From assembly GCA_020025095.1 (NCBI GenBank), contig JAHHSS010000011.1, forward strand, positions 1 through 25,278: a stretch of DNA of 25,278 nucleotides, in the 5' to 3' direction. Source of the DNA: Peptostreptococcus sp. (lineage in GTDB: Bacteria > Bacillota > Clostridia > Peptostreptococcales > Peptostreptococcaceae). Under the pieces are notes generated by a model. That model saw only the letters and a list, made by a program, of their open reading frames with translations, did not search any database and was not told the origin of the DNA. Position numbers and translations under genes: made by a program. Shown one piece after another: positions 14,828-23,830 of the stretch (positions within the stretch are counted from its first letter, which is position 1; every line of letters starts with the position of its first letter).

Positions 14828-17086
14828 CTATTTATAAGGTTTAAATTTCCTTAATCTTAATGCATTAGATACTACACTTACAGAAGACAAGCTCATTGCT
14901 GCTGCGGCTATCATAGGGTTTAAAAGTGGCCCACCAAACAGATAAAAAATTCCTGCTGCAAAAGGTATCCCTACAATATTATATCCAAATGCCCAAAATA
15001 GATTTTCTTTTATATTTCTTATTGTTTCATTACTTAATTTTATTGCATTTGCAACATCCATTAAATCTTCTTTCATCAAAACAATATCAGCAGATTCTAT
15101 CGCAACATCCGTACCATTACCTATCGCTATACCTACATTTGACTGTGCAAGAGCAGGAGAGTCATTAATTCCATCTCCTACCATGGCTACAAATTCGCCA
15201 TTTTTTTGCATTTCTTTTATCGTATTAGATTTTTCAGATGGAAGAACCTCTGACTTAACTATATCTATGCCAACTTCTTTTGCTATTGCATCTGCTGTTT
15301 TCTTATTATCCCCTGTGATCATAGCTACTTTTATACCTAGTTCATGTAACTTTTTAACTGTTTTTACACTACTAGATTTAATTGTATCAGCAACTGCTAC
15401 AATAGCTATAAGCTCCTTATCTATAGAAACATACATTGGAGTTTTTCCTTTTTCTGCAAATTCATTTGATATGAATTCTACTTTTTTATCTATATCAACA
15501 GATATTAAATTCATCAATTTTTTATTCCCAAGAGCAAGCTTATAACCTCCAACACTTGCCTCAATACCCATTCCTGTGTGATTTTTGAATTCACTTGCAT
15601 TCTCAATATCAATACCTTCATCTTTTGCAAGTGATACAATAGCCTCTGACAAAGGGTGCTCTGATGAATATTCTGCAGATGCTATAAGTTTTATTACATC
15701 CTTTCTATCAATGTCTTCTTTAACTATCTCTAAATCTGTTACCTTTGTTTTTCCATTAGTTATTGTTCCTGTTTTATCAAAAGCTACCATAGTAACTTTA
15801 TGTGCTGATTCAAGAGAATCTCCTCCTTTAATTAAAATCCCATTTTCAGCACCTTTCCCTGTCCCAACCATTATTGCTGTTGGAGTTGCTAATCCTAGAG
15901 CACATGGGCAAGCTATTACAAGAACCGAAATAAATATTGTTAAAGTAAATTCAAAACTAGCATGCCCTACAAAATACCAAAGTATTGCGGATAATATGGC
16001 AATTGACATTACTATCGGCACAAATATTCCTGAAACTGAGTCTGCTAAATTTGCTATTGGTGCTTTTTTATTTTGAGCATCTTCTACCAATTTGATAATT
16101 TGATACAAAGCGGTGTCTTTTCCGACCTTTTCTGCTATAAATTTGATATATCCATTCTTATTTATACTTGAACCTACTACCCTATCTCCTACAGACTTTT
16201 CTACAGGTATACTTTCCCCAGTAAGCATAGATTCATCTATTGATGTATTCCCATATATTACTATTCCATCTACTGGTATTTTTTGTCCTGGTTTTACTAC
16301 TAGAATATCCCCCTCTTTAACAGCTTTTATGTCAACTTCTTTTTCTGTACCATTTACTTCTAATACAGCTGTTTTAGCTTGAAGTTCCATAAGAGATTTA
16401 ATCGCTTGAGAAGTTTTTCTTTTGCTTCTCGCTTCCAAGGTTTTCCCCAACATTATTAATGCTATAATCATTGTTGCACTTTCATAATATATTGGAAGAT
16501 GATGATGAGTTTCTATTACCTTTGTAAAAAACTCATTATCAAAAAACATTCTTATTGTATTAACAAAACTATATAGAAATGCTGCTGTTGTAGAAACAGC
16601 TACCAATGAATCCATATTAGGACTTAAATTTAAAATAGATTTATATCCATTTATATAAAACTTTTTTCCTGCTAGTAAAACAGGTATAGTAAACACAAAC
16701 TGTATTAAAGAATAGTTTTGAGGATTTTGTGTAGGTGATATAATTTGTGGTAGCTTCACTCCAACCATAGGGCTCATAGATATAAAAAATACTAAAAAGG
16801 CAAATATTGCAGCAACTATAAATCTTTTTTGTGTATTTTCATCATCTCCTGAAAGTTTTTTTTCTTCTTTTGCTATATGAAAACCTACTTTTTCTATTGA
16901 ATTTTTTAAATCACCAAAACTACATATAGAAGTATCATAACTTACTATCGCTTTTTCAGTAGCTATATTTACAGATGCAGAAACTACACCTTCCGTTTTT
17001 CTGAGAGATCGTTCTGCAGATTTAGAACAAGCAGCACAACTCATCCCTTCAATTTTAAAGTCTATTGTTTTTATCTTATCGCTCAT
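14828..17086 (-). CDS. copA: Copper-translocating P-type ATPase CopA
   Basis: A 752-residue P1B-1 ATPase that exports Cu(I) across the cytoplasmic membrane. One N-terminal heavy-metal domain has GMSCAAC (Cys17 and Cys20). The membrane metal site is CPC (393-395) in IACPCALGLATP, the phosphorylated Asp is D437 in DKTGT, the nucleotide domain has SSEHPLSEA and the hinge has MVGDGINDSPAL. The last membrane segments carry YNIVGIP and MSLSSVSVVSNALRL, the YN and MxxSS signatures of copper pumps. A single HMA domain and this length are usual for Firmicutes. The ATG at 17084-17086 follows AAAAGGGAGGACAATTT. No CopZ chaperone or CsoR/CopY repressor gene is adjacent, so the regulator must be elsewhere. 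Confidence 0.95.
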   Translation of the reverse strand: MSDKIKTIDFKIEGMSCAACSKSAERSLRKTEGVVSASVNIATEKAIVSYDTSICSFGDLKNSIEKVGFHIAKEEKKLSGDDENTQKRFIVAAIFAFLVFFISMSPMVGVKLPQIISPTQNPQNYSLIQFVFTIPVLLAGKKFYINGYKSILNLSPNMDSLVAVSTTAAFLYSFVNTIRMFFDNEFFTKVIETHHHLPIYYESATMIIALIMLGKTLEARSKRKTSQAIKSLMELQAKTAVLEVNGTEKEVDIKAVKEGDILVVKPGQKIPVDGIVIYGNTSIDESMLTGESIPVEKSVGDRVVGSSINKNGYIKFIAEKVGKDTALYQIIKLVEDAQNKKAPIANLADSVSGIFVPIVMSIAILSAILWYFVGHASFEFTLTIFISVLVIACPCALGLATPTAIMVGTGKGAENGILIKGGDSLESAHKVTMVAFDKTGTITNGKTKVTDLEIVKEDIDRKDVIKLIASAEYSSEHPLSEAIVSLAKDEGIDIENASEFKNHTGMGIEASVGGYKLALGNKKLMNLISVDIDKKVEFISNEFAEKGKTPMYVSIDKELIAIVAVADTIKSSSVKTVKKLHELGIKVAMITGDNKKTADAIAKEVGIDIVKSEVLPSEKSNTIKEMQKNGEFVAMVGDGINDSPALAQSNVGIAIGNGTDVAIESADIVLMKEDLMDVANAIKLSNETIRNIKENLFWAFGYNIVGIPFAAGIFYLFGGPLLNPMIAAAAMSLSSVSVVSNALRLRKFKPYK

Positions 17087-17145
17087 AAATTGTCCTCCCT
17101 TTTGAATATTTTTACTAAGGAATAGTTAAAGATTTTGTATTTAAA

Positions 17146-17161
17146 AGTAAATGCTTTTACT
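17146..17161. repeat. Inverted repeat in the copA leader (possible operator)
   Basis: AGTAAA-TGCT-TTTACT, perfect 6-bp arms, lies about 60 bp upstream of the copA start codon and downstream of the predicted copA promoter. Its position suits a repressor site. It does not contain the TACAnnTGTA core of CopY boxes, so any link to copper is unproven. Confidence 0.35.
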
Positions 17162-17221
17162 ATCCAATATAGTATATAAAAACAATTCAAATACTTTGAA
17201 AATATTTATCATCTAGTAATT

Positions 17222-17249
17222 ATTATACACCTATTCTGTTATTTTTCAA
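17222..17249 (-). promoter_or_regulatory. Predicted copA promoter
   Basis: On the minus strand: TTGAAA (17244-17249), a 16-bp spacer and TATAAT (17222-17227). This would give a leader of about 130 nt before the copA ATG. Confidence 0.55.
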
Positions 17250-17402
17250 TAAAAGACAAGCTCGTTAGAGTTTTTATTATGTATTTTCAAACCTTTATCT
17301 TAATGATAATCTTCTTCAAAAGCATTTTATAAAAATAATTTAAATATACACTTAAATCCAAGATTTTTCTTTGAAACAAAACGATTTCAATCGAAAAACG
17401 TG

Positions 17403-17431
17403 TATACAATACTTCTATTATTTGATATAAT
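17403..17431 (+). promoter_or_regulatory. Predicted typA promoter
   Basis: TATACA (17403-17408), a 17-bp spacer and a perfect TATAAT (17426-17431). The leader to the typA GTG would be about 75 nt. Confidence 0.55.
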
Positions 17432-17512
17432 GTAAAAGTTGTTATAAATAATTACAAGATGTATAATTACATTTTAAATATTAGATTTTAAATTTTTAAA
17501 GGAGCGATTTAA

Positions 17513-19354
17513 GTGACAAATAAACGTAATATAATTAACATTGCAGTTATTGCCCATGTTGACGCGGGTAAATCCACTCTAGTTGATGCATTTCTTAACC
17601 AGAGTGGTGTTTTTAGAGATAATGAGGTTATCAGAGAACGTATAATGGATAGTGATGATATCGAACAAGAAAGAGGTATTACTATATACTCTAAAAACTG
17701 TTCTATTAGACATGGTGATTATAAAATCAACATCGTTGATACTCCAGGACACAGTGACTTCTCTTCTGAAGTAGAGCGTGTTCTAAAGACAGTAGATACA
17801 GTTCTTCTACTTGTAGATGCTACTGAAGGGCCTATGCCTCAGACAAGGTTTGTTCTTCAAAAATCATTAGAGCAGGGATTAAAGCCAATTTTATTTATAA
17901 ATAAAATCGATAAGAAAGACCAAAGAGCTGAAGAAGTTGTTAATGAAGTATTCGACTTATTTGTTGAGTTGAATGCAAATGATGAACAATGTGATTTCCC
18001 TATTGTGTATGGAATTGCGAAAGAAGGTATTGCAAAGCTTGAATTAGATGATGAAGGTAAAGATTTAAGTCCTTTATTCGAAACTATAATAAAGCATGTT
18101 GAGGCTTATCCGGATTATGATGAAGAAGCTCTTCAAGTTCAGATTTCTGCACTTGCATATGATGATTATATCGGTAGACTTGGTATCGGAAGAGTTTTTA
18201 AGGGTAAATTAAAATCAGCTGAACAGATAAGTGTTTGTTCAGAAGGCAATGAGCCAAGAAGAGGAAAAATATCAAAGATATCTGTTTACGAAGGACTTAA
18301 CCAAGTTCAGGTGGATGAAGCTGAAAGTGGAGAAATAGTAGTTGTTGCGGGTATACCTGATATAGAAATAGGCGAAACAATCTGTGAAGATGGACAAAAT
18401 CTTCCACTTGGAGCTATTCTTATAGAAGAGCCTACTCTATCAATGAATTTCATGGTTAATGATTCTCCATTTGTAGGAAGAAGTGGAAAATTTGTTACTA
18501 CTAGACATATAAGAGATAGACTTGAAAAAGAATTAGAAGTAAATGTTGGTTTAAGAGTTGAGCCACTTGAAACAACTGATGGTTATAAAGTAAGTGGTCG
18601 TGGTGAACTTCACCTTTCTATACTTATCGAGAATATGAGACGTGAAGGATACGAATTAGGGGTTTCTAAGCCACAAGTTCTTATGCACAAAAATGAAGAT
18701 GGAAAGACAGTTGAACCTATCGAAAGAGTTATCGTTAGTTGTCCTGAAACTTATTCAGGTACTGTAATTAGCGAGTTAAATACTAGAAAAGGTATGATGG
18801 AATCCATGGAAATAATTGATGGTGGATATGTTAAAATAGAATTCCTTGTTCCAACTAGAGGTCTTTTGGGATACAGAAGCGAATTTATTAATGCAACTAG
18901 AGGTGAAGGTACTTTATTATCTTCTTTTGAAAAGTTTGAAGAATATAAGGGTGAAATACCTTCAAGATTGAATGGTGTTTTAATTTCTCAAAGCGCTGGA
19001 AAAACTATGGGATATGCACTAAATGCACTTTCTTCAAGAGGAACTTTATTTGTTGATCCAGGCGTTGATGTTTACGAAGGTATGATAATCGGTATGAATT
19101 CAAGAAAAGAAGATATGGTTGTTAACCCTACGAAAAACAAAAAAATGAGTAATGTTAGAGCCTCTGGTTCAGATGATGCAATAAAACTTGCTCCACCTAA
19201 AATATTCACTCTAGAAGAATCACTTGAATTTATAGATGATGATGAACTAGTTGAAGTTACTCCTGACTCTATAAGAATCAGAAAGAAAATATTAAACGAA
19301 CAGGATAGAATAAAATATAACAGAACTATGGCAAGTAGAGCTATAATAGAATAA
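17513..19354 (+). CDS. typA: Ribosome-associated GTPase TypA/BipA
   Basis: A 613-residue translational GTPase of normal length. The G domain shows G1 AHVDAGKST (residues 14-22), the switch segment RGITIYSKNCS, G3 DTPGHSDF and G4 NKID. It is followed by domain II, then EF-G-like domains with GRGELHLSILIENMRREG, and the TypA-specific C-terminal domain with GRSGKFVTTRHI and NVRASGSDDAIKLAPP. TypA binds the ribosome and helps 50S assembly and growth under stress. Translation starts at GTG 17513-17515, spaced 8 nt from AAAGGAGCG; no ATG fits as well. It is a single-gene unit with its own promoter and a strong terminator. Confidence 0.97.
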   Translation: MTNKRNIINIAVIAHVDAGKSTLVDAFLNQSGVFRDNEVIRERIMDSDDIEQERGITIYSKNCSIRHGDYKINIVDTPGHSDFSSEVERVLKTVDTVLLLVDATEGPMPQTRFVLQKSLEQGLKPILFINKIDKKDQRAEEVVNEVFDLFVELNANDEQCDFPIVYGIAKEGIAKLELDDEGKDLSPLFETIIKHVEAYPDYDEEALQVQISALAYDDYIGRLGIGRVFKGKLKSAEQISVCSEGNEPRRGKISKISVYEGLNQVQVDEAESGEIVVVAGIPDIEIGETICEDGQNLPLGAILIEEPTLSMNFMVNDSPFVGRSGKFVTTRHIRDRLEKELEVNVGLRVEPLETTDGYKVSGRGELHLSILIENMRREGYELGVSKPQVLMHKNEDGKTVEPIERVIVSCPETYSGTVISELNTRKGMMESMEIIDGGYVKIEFLVPTRGLLGYRSEFINATRGEGTLLSSFEKFEEYKGEIPSRLNGVLISQSAGKTMGYALNALSSRGTLFVDPGVDVYEGMIIGMNSRKEDMVVNPTKNKKMSNVRASGSDDAIKLAPPKIFTLEESLEFIDDDELVEVTPDSIRIRKKILNEQDRIKYNRTMASRAIIE

Positions 19355-19361
19355 TAAATAA

Positions 19362-19399
19362 TCCCCCACTTTAAAGCAATAATCGTGGGGGAATTTTTA
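19362..19399 (+). terminator. Intrinsic terminator of typA
   Basis: TCCCCCAC (19362-19369) pairs with GTGGGGGA (19385-19392), and is followed by ATTTTTAT. It starts 8 bp after the typA stop codon and is the most GC-rich hairpin in the window. Confidence 0.92.
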
Positions 19400-19401
19400 T
19401 A

Positions 19402-19440
19402 TAAAAAAGCAGCCTATTTAATGGTATTTATAAGGCTGCT
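19402..19440 (-). terminator. Intrinsic terminator of the Sel1-CorA-methyltransferase operon
   Basis: AGCAGCCT (19408-19415) pairs with AGGCTGCT (19433-19440). On the minus strand the stem is followed by TTTTTTATAT. It starts 6 bp after the methyltransferase stop and sits back to back with the typA terminator. Confidence 0.9.
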
Positions 19441-19445
19441 ATCTT

Positions 19446-20141
19446 TTATTTATTGTTTTCACAAATAATGTTTCGCTGGTACATTACTGTTTTTATATTA
19501 ATGTCAATTACGCATTTATCTTCTAATCTTTCAAATTTTTCTCCTAGTCTATAAATAGCAAACTTTTCTCTTGGATTTTTACTATACTCTTCTAGAGTAA
19601 CTTCCATTACATGCTGAAATGCTGTTTTTCTTTCTAAAAAAGTTATATACTCTATAGATGGATAATAAAGAATAATATCTACCACTCTATTATTAAGCTC
19701 TACAGATTTAATTATTTTATTTACAATACCTATAAATATATTTACAGAAAACGGGTTAAAAAAATAAAATTTATTTTCAAATTTACTAATTTCATACTTC
19801 TCAGCATAGTTGTTTACATAAAATAGTTTGCCAACAGCCTTAGGATTTCTCTTTACATAGCTTTCATAATTTTTAAGCGCTCTTTTATGAAATTCCTCGA
19901 CTAACTCAACACTCGTACATCCTGAGCTAAAAAAATAATTTACAAAAAATGAAAATCGCCCTTTACCTGAACCAAAATCCACAAAAAAATCCTTGTCATC
20001 AACTTCATAGTGTTTAAATAAAGTTTCAAGCGCATCATATGGTGTCGGCTCATATCTGTTGTATTGTTTCATATTATCCATTCTAGTTTCTGATTTAGAC
20101 GTTTCTATTCTCAACATCTTTTCAATAACAGATTCTTTCAT
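19446..20141 (-). CDS. SAM-dependent methyltransferase, substrate unknown
   Basis: A 231-residue class I (Rossmann) methyltransferase. Motif I is FVDFGSGKGRF (about residues 53-63), with an acidic SVELVEEFHKRA (motif II, where the Glu would hold the ribose hydroxyls), and a later FFNPFS block (128-132) resembling the NPPF/NPF catalytic loop of N-methyltransferases and DOT1-like folds. A preceding QYNRYEPTPYDAL segment resembles substrate-entry residues of that group. The substrate is unknown. The ATG at 20139-20141 follows GTAGGAGAGGAG. It is the last gene of a three-gene unit, 14 bp after the CorA-family gene. It could modify the repeat protein or another partner, but nothing in the sequence shows this. 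Confidence 0.8.
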   Translation of the reverse strand: MKESVIEKMLRIETSKSETRMDNMKQYNRYEPTPYDALETLFKHYEVDDKDFFVDFGSGKGRFSFFVNYFFSSGCTSVELVEEFHKRALKNYESYVKRNPKAVGKLFYVNNYAEKYEISKFENKFYFFNPFSVNIFIGIVNKIIKSVELNNRVVDIILYYPSIEYITFLERKTAFQHVMEVTLEEYSKNPREKFAIYRLGEKFERLEDKCVIDINIKTVMYQRNIICENNK

Positions 20142-20155
20142 ACTAGACTCCTCTC

Positions 20156-21091
20156 CTACAAGAATTTTTTTCTAATTAAGTATATTGTGGATAGAGTACA
20201 AAGGACAACAGATACAATTACAACCATCCAAAATCCCATAGGACTCTTTTCAAATGGTATACCCGGAACATTCATTCCCCAAAAACCTGATAATATCGTT
20301 GGTACAGCCATTATTATTGTTACTATAGTCAGGTAAGTCATTACGTTATTCTGATTGTTACTTATTATAGCACTAAAAGCGTCCATTATACGACTCAATA
20401 TATCGCCATATATTCTAGCCATTTGCAGTGCTTGTTTATTTTCTATAATAACATCTTCCAATAAATCTTCGTCTTCTTCATAGTGCTTAATAATATTTAG
20501 CTTCAACAATCTATCCAAAGTAGCTTCATTAGCTGTTAAAGAAGTAGAAAAATATACAAGAGATTTTTCTAATTGCAATAATTGTAAAAGTTCTTTATTT
20601 TTCATAGATTGGTAAATTTCTTTTTCTATAATATTTGTAGTTTTATTAATCCTTCTTAGATATAACAAATAGTATGTTGCATTTCTATATAATATCTGTA
20701 AAATAAATCTTGTTCTCATAAATGTATAAAACTCTTTAACATGTCCAACTATAAAATCATTTAATATTCTAACCTGTTTTGAACAAACTGTGACAATACC
20801 ATCATTACAAAGTATTATAGCTAGTGGTACTGTTACATAGCTTGAAGATTTAGAATCTGACATATCAAATGGGATATCTATAAGTATTAAAGTATAATCA
20901 TCATCAGACTCAATTCTAGAACTTTCTTCATCATCTAGCGCTGCTGTTAAAACATCTATATCGAGGTTTAGCAACTGACTGATATCCTCAAGCTCGTTAG
21001 AAGTAGGTTCTGTAAGATTTACCCAGCATCCCTTTTCATAATTATCAAGTTTTTCTAACTCAAGGTTTATTGACTTATAATATCTTATCAA
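20156..21091 (-). CDS. CorA-family divalent metal transporter
   Basis: A protein of about 311 residues with the CorA architecture: a long acidic alpha/beta and coiled-coil cytoplasmic part, then two C-terminal membrane helices with the selectivity-loop motif WGMNVPGIPF (GMN at about 272-274) after the first. The second helix ends in the basic RKK tail typical of CorA. Members carry Mg2+, and some carry Co2+, Ni2+ or Zn2+; the ion here is not evident. The start is uncertain: the ribosome-binding site AAAGGGGTG overlaps an in-frame GTG and ATG at 21095-21100, so I prefer TTG at 21089-21091, eight bases downstream of AAAGGGG. It lies 26 bp after the Sel1 gene and 14 bp before the methyltransferase gene. 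Confidence 0.9.
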   Translation of the reverse strand: MIRYYKSINLELEKLDNYEKGCWVNLTEPTSNELEDISQLLNLDIDVLTAALDDEESSRIESDDDYTLILIDIPFDMSDSKSSSYVTVPLAIILCNDGIVTVCSKQVRILNDFIVGHVKEFYTFMRTRFILQILYRNATYYLLYLRRINKTTNIIEKEIYQSMKNKELLQLLQLEKSLVYFSTSLTANEATLDRLLKLNIIKHYEEDEDLLEDVIIENKQALQMARIYGDILSRIMDAFSAIISNNQNNVMTYLTIVTIIMAVPTILSGFWGMNVPGIPFEKSPMGFWMVVIVSVVLCTLSTIYLIRKKFL

Positions 21092-21117
21092 TAGCATCAC
21101 CCCTTTGTTTTACGCTT

Positions 21118-22968
21118 TTATACGTCTATATTTTCAACTTCGCCTTGATCTAAGGCCATCCAATTTTCACGTCCCTCAAAGTACTTAGTAATATCTTCAT
21201 CGATATCAAGGATGTACAAAGGTTCTATATTTTCCTCAAACACTTTAAATTTCATAGGGCTTATATCAAAATCTGTTAAAAGTAAATGATCATCTATAAA
21301 ATTCAAATGTTTTACATCATGAACTAATTCAGCTGAATTTTCATAATTCAAATTTGCAAGAGATTTAAACATATCTACAGACTTTCTAAAATAAAATGCA
21401 GCTAGAAAATATTCACATCTCTTATTTCCTTTTTCTGCACCCATCTTAAGATAATTCTCTGCTTTTTCATATTCATAACTTCTAAACAAAAGTTGTGCTA
21501 AATTATACATTGATTCCGTGCAACCTTTTTCTATTGCTTTCTCATAATATTCTCTAGCTTTTTTAGGTTCATTCAAAAAATTATCATATAATATTCCAAG
21601 AGTATTTAATGCATATATATTTCCTAATTCTGCCGGCTTTATAAGATATTTTTTTGTTTCTTCATAATTTCCTTGATTGAATAACAATCTTGCAAGATAC
21701 AGTTTAGCTAAATCGTGTTCGCTTTCAGAAGCTATTTTATAATACCTAGTAGCTTCTTTTTCTCTGCCAACTCTTTCAAAAAGACTTGCTACTTTAAATG
21801 CTGATTCAATATCTCCTGAATCAGCTGCTTTTTTGTACCAATATAACATATTATCCAAATTGCCTTTTCTTTCATATAAATTGGCTATTTTCATTTGACA
21901 TGTAACGCTATCTGGAGCTACTTTATAATAGTATATTGCCTTATCGTAGTCTTTTAAAGTTCTGCATAAATCTCCCATATTTTCGGCTGCATTTATGCAA
22001 CCATGATTTATAGCTTCATCAAAATACTTCCCAGCTTCCTTATAATTTTTTTCTTCAAAATAAATTCCAGCTAAATTATTTTTAGCTTCATTGATACCAT
22101 CAGCTGCTGCCATTTTATAATATATTCTAGCATTATCTGTATCATTATTTCTATTATATATATTTGCTAATCTGTATTTTGCAAGAGAATGATTCTGTGC
22201 AATAGCAAGCTCATAATAATGTATTGCATCTGCAGTTTTATTTTTTTTATCAAGTAAATATCCTAACCTATACTGCGCTATAACATTTCCTTCATCGGCT
22301 GCCACAATATAAGCTTTTTCAGCTTCTGTAGAATCATTAGAAAGCTCATATAAGATACCTAAATTTATACATGCATTTATATGTTTTTTCTTCACAAGCT
22401 TTTTGTATAAATCCATGGACTCTACATAATTGCCTCTATCCATTTCAATGACTGCCATATTATATATAGCATCTTCATCGTTTAGTTCAGCACCTTTTCT
22501 ATACATTTCTTCTGAAATATTTTCTACATCAAGCTCACTGTTCAAAAGACCTAAATTAAAATAAGACTTTGCAAAGCCTTCGCTCGCTGCCTCTTTTAAG
22601 ATTTTCTCAGACATCTGATAGTCTTCTAAAATATAGTAAATAACCCCCATATTATTTTTAGCCGCAAGTATTCCTTTTTCAGCCGCTTTTTCATACCAAT
22701 ATAAGGAGGTATCATATATTTCATTATTATAGTACATGTTTCCAAGATTAAAAGCTGCGAAATCAACACCACTATTGAAGGCAGATTTATACCAATTTTC
22801 AGCTTTTTCAAGTTCACCTGCGCTATCATACAGTTGTCCTAAAATAAGCTGAGCCCTGTCATAGCCTGCCTCGGCAGCCTCGACAAATTTGCCAACTGCC
22901 AACTCGGATTTTCCTATTTTTTCATAGAAATTTCCTTTTAAATAATCCATTTTTGGATTTTGTGACAT
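21118..22968 (-). CDS. Sel1/TPR-repeat protein, about 15 repeats
   Basis: A 616-residue, probably cytoplasmic protein with no signal peptide or membrane segment. It is built of roughly fifteen Sel1-like/TPR repeats of about 34-36 residues, from near residue 8 to about 540, with recurring LGxLYxxxxxYxxAxxYYxKAAExG patterns (for example YEKAAEKG, YYKIASES, YYEKAIEKG). A non-repeat acidic tail of about 75 residues follows, containing DFDISPMKFKVFEEN. Such superhelices bind proteins, but the partner is unknown. I start it at ATG 22966-22968 after AAGGGGGTGAATCGA, rather than 14 codons upstream where no ribosome-binding site is seen. It heads an operon with a CorA-family transporter and a methyltransferase. 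Confidence 0.88.
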   Translation of the reverse strand: MSQNPKMDYLKGNFYEKIGKSELAVGKFVEAAEAGYDRAQLILGQLYDSAGELEKAENWYKSAFNSGVDFAAFNLGNMYYNNEIYDTSLYWYEKAAEKGILAAKNNMGVIYYILEDYQMSEKILKEAASEGFAKSYFNLGLLNSELDVENISEEMYRKGAELNDEDAIYNMAVIEMDRGNYVESMDLYKKLVKKKHINACINLGILYELSNDSTEAEKAYIVAADEGNVIAQYRLGYLLDKKNKTADAIHYYELAIAQNHSLAKYRLANIYNRNNDTDNARIYYKMAAADGINEAKNNLAGIYFEEKNYKEAGKYFDEAINHGCINAAENMGDLCRTLKDYDKAIYYYKVAPDSVTCQMKIANLYERKGNLDNMLYWYKKAADSGDIESAFKVASLFERVGREKEATRYYKIASESEHDLAKLYLARLLFNQGNYEETKKYLIKPAELGNIYALNTLGILYDNFLNEPKKAREYYEKAIEKGCTESMYNLAQLLFRSYEYEKAENYLKMGAEKGNKRCEYFLAAFYFRKSVDMFKSLANLNYENSAELVHDVKHLNFIDDHLLLTDFDISPMKFKVFEENIEPLYILDIDEDITKYFEGRENWMALDQGEVENIDV

Positions 22969-23015
22969 TCGATTCACCCCTTCAATACTTAAATAAACAT
23001 AATTACACATATATT

Positions 23016-23024
23016 ATTATACCA
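23016..23024 (-). promoter_or_regulatory. Extended -10 promoter of the Sel1-CorA-methyltransferase operon
   Basis: On the minus strand TGGTATAAT, about 50 bp upstream of the Sel1 start codon. A weak -35 (TTGCGC) lies 18 bp upstream of the hexamer. Confidence 0.6.
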
Positions 23025-23215
23025 CAATTTATGAACTATGCGCAAATAATGTTATACTAACCTTAAAGCATTGATTTTACTACATAATCTTGCTACAATT
23101 ATCAGACATATTTGTATGGTACTAGCTTAATAATTTCACTATTATATAAAACTTTCACTGATCTATAGCTTATTTAATTTGGACTTATAAATTTAAAAAA
23201 TAAACCCTCTATATA

Positions 23216-23224
23216 TGGTATAAT
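23216..23224 (+). promoter_or_regulatory. Extended -10 promoter of the chromate-transporter pair
   Basis: TGGTATAAT about 42 bp upstream of the first transporter's start codon, within the longer ATATGGTATAAT string. No -35 of note. Confidence 0.6.
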
Positions 23225-23266
23225 TTATGTATGTATTTTATAAATTATATCATAAGGAGTGATTTT

Positions 23267-23830
23267 ATGAGTAATAATATTAGTTCCCGAATACTTTTCA
23301 CAACATTTTTTAAAATAAATATGTTTACATTTGGTGGTGGTTATACTATTGTTCCAGTTATTAGAGATGAATTTGTAAACAAAAAAAATCTTATAAATGA
23401 TGATGAAATGTTAGACATTGTCGCAATCGCACAATCTGGTCCAGGACCTATGGCTATTAACGCTTCTATCCTTACAGGCTATAGACTTAATGGATATAAA
23501 GGCGCCTTTATATGCCTTTTAGCATCTATTTTACCATGCTTGATTATAATATCTATTATGTACTACATATATAACACTATTTCTAAGAATACTCTTGTTA
23601 AATCAATACTAGGATGCATGAGTGGTGCTATAAGTGCAGTTTTATTTATTACTGTTTTACAAATGGCAAAAAAAGCCCTCTCTAAACATAAAATATTTGG
23701 TACTATTTTAATGCTAGCTTCTTTTGTCTCAGCATATTTTTTTAATATAAATACAATATATATTATTTTACTTGCTGGAATGCTCGGTTTTATTATCTTT
23801 TCTGTTATTGAGGAGGAAAAAGTTAAATGA
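23267..23830 (+). CDS. chrA: Chromate transporter family protein, first half-size subunit
   Basis: A 187-residue membrane protein formed of a single CHR domain. It begins with the family block FFKINMFTFGGGYTIVPVI, followed by the VAIAQSGPGPMAINASILTG loop that carries the conserved PGP motif, and has about five to six hydrophobic segments. Short CHR proteins normally work as pairs encoded by adjacent genes, thought to assemble with opposite topology; many are annotated as chromate transporters by homology only, and their physiological anion is often unknown. The ATG at 23267 follows AAGGAGTGATTTT; an upstream in-frame ATG has no ribosome-binding site. Its TGA overlaps the next gene's ATG (ATGA), showing translational coupling. 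Confidence 0.88.
   Translation: MSNNISSRILFTTFFKINMFTFGGGYTIVPVIRDEFVNKKNLINDDEMLDIVAIAQSGPGPMAINASILTGYRLNGYKGAFICLLASILPCLIIISIMYYIYNTISKNTLVKSILGCMSGAISAVLFITVLQMAKKALSKHKIFGTILMLASFVSAYFFNINTIYIILLAGMLGFIIFSVIEEEKVK

Larger units (their letters stand above)
17087..17512. other. Divergent copA-typA intergenic region
   Basis: About 425 bp without a gene. It holds the copA promoter, an inverted repeat in the copA leader and the typA promoter. There is also an inverted repeat TTGAAA-N8-TTTCAA at 17371-17390, about 12 bp upstream of the typA -35. I see no riboswitch-like structure. Confidence 0.5.

Noticed and set aside
15585..16076. Plus-strand open frames within copA and mutS
   Set aside because: All lie opposite strongly conserved proteins and lack ribosome-binding sites or recognisable domains.
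22626..22829. Minus-strand open frame of 67 codons inside the Sel1-repeat gene
   Set aside because: It is an out-of-phase frame within a clearly coding repeat protein, with no family resemblance.
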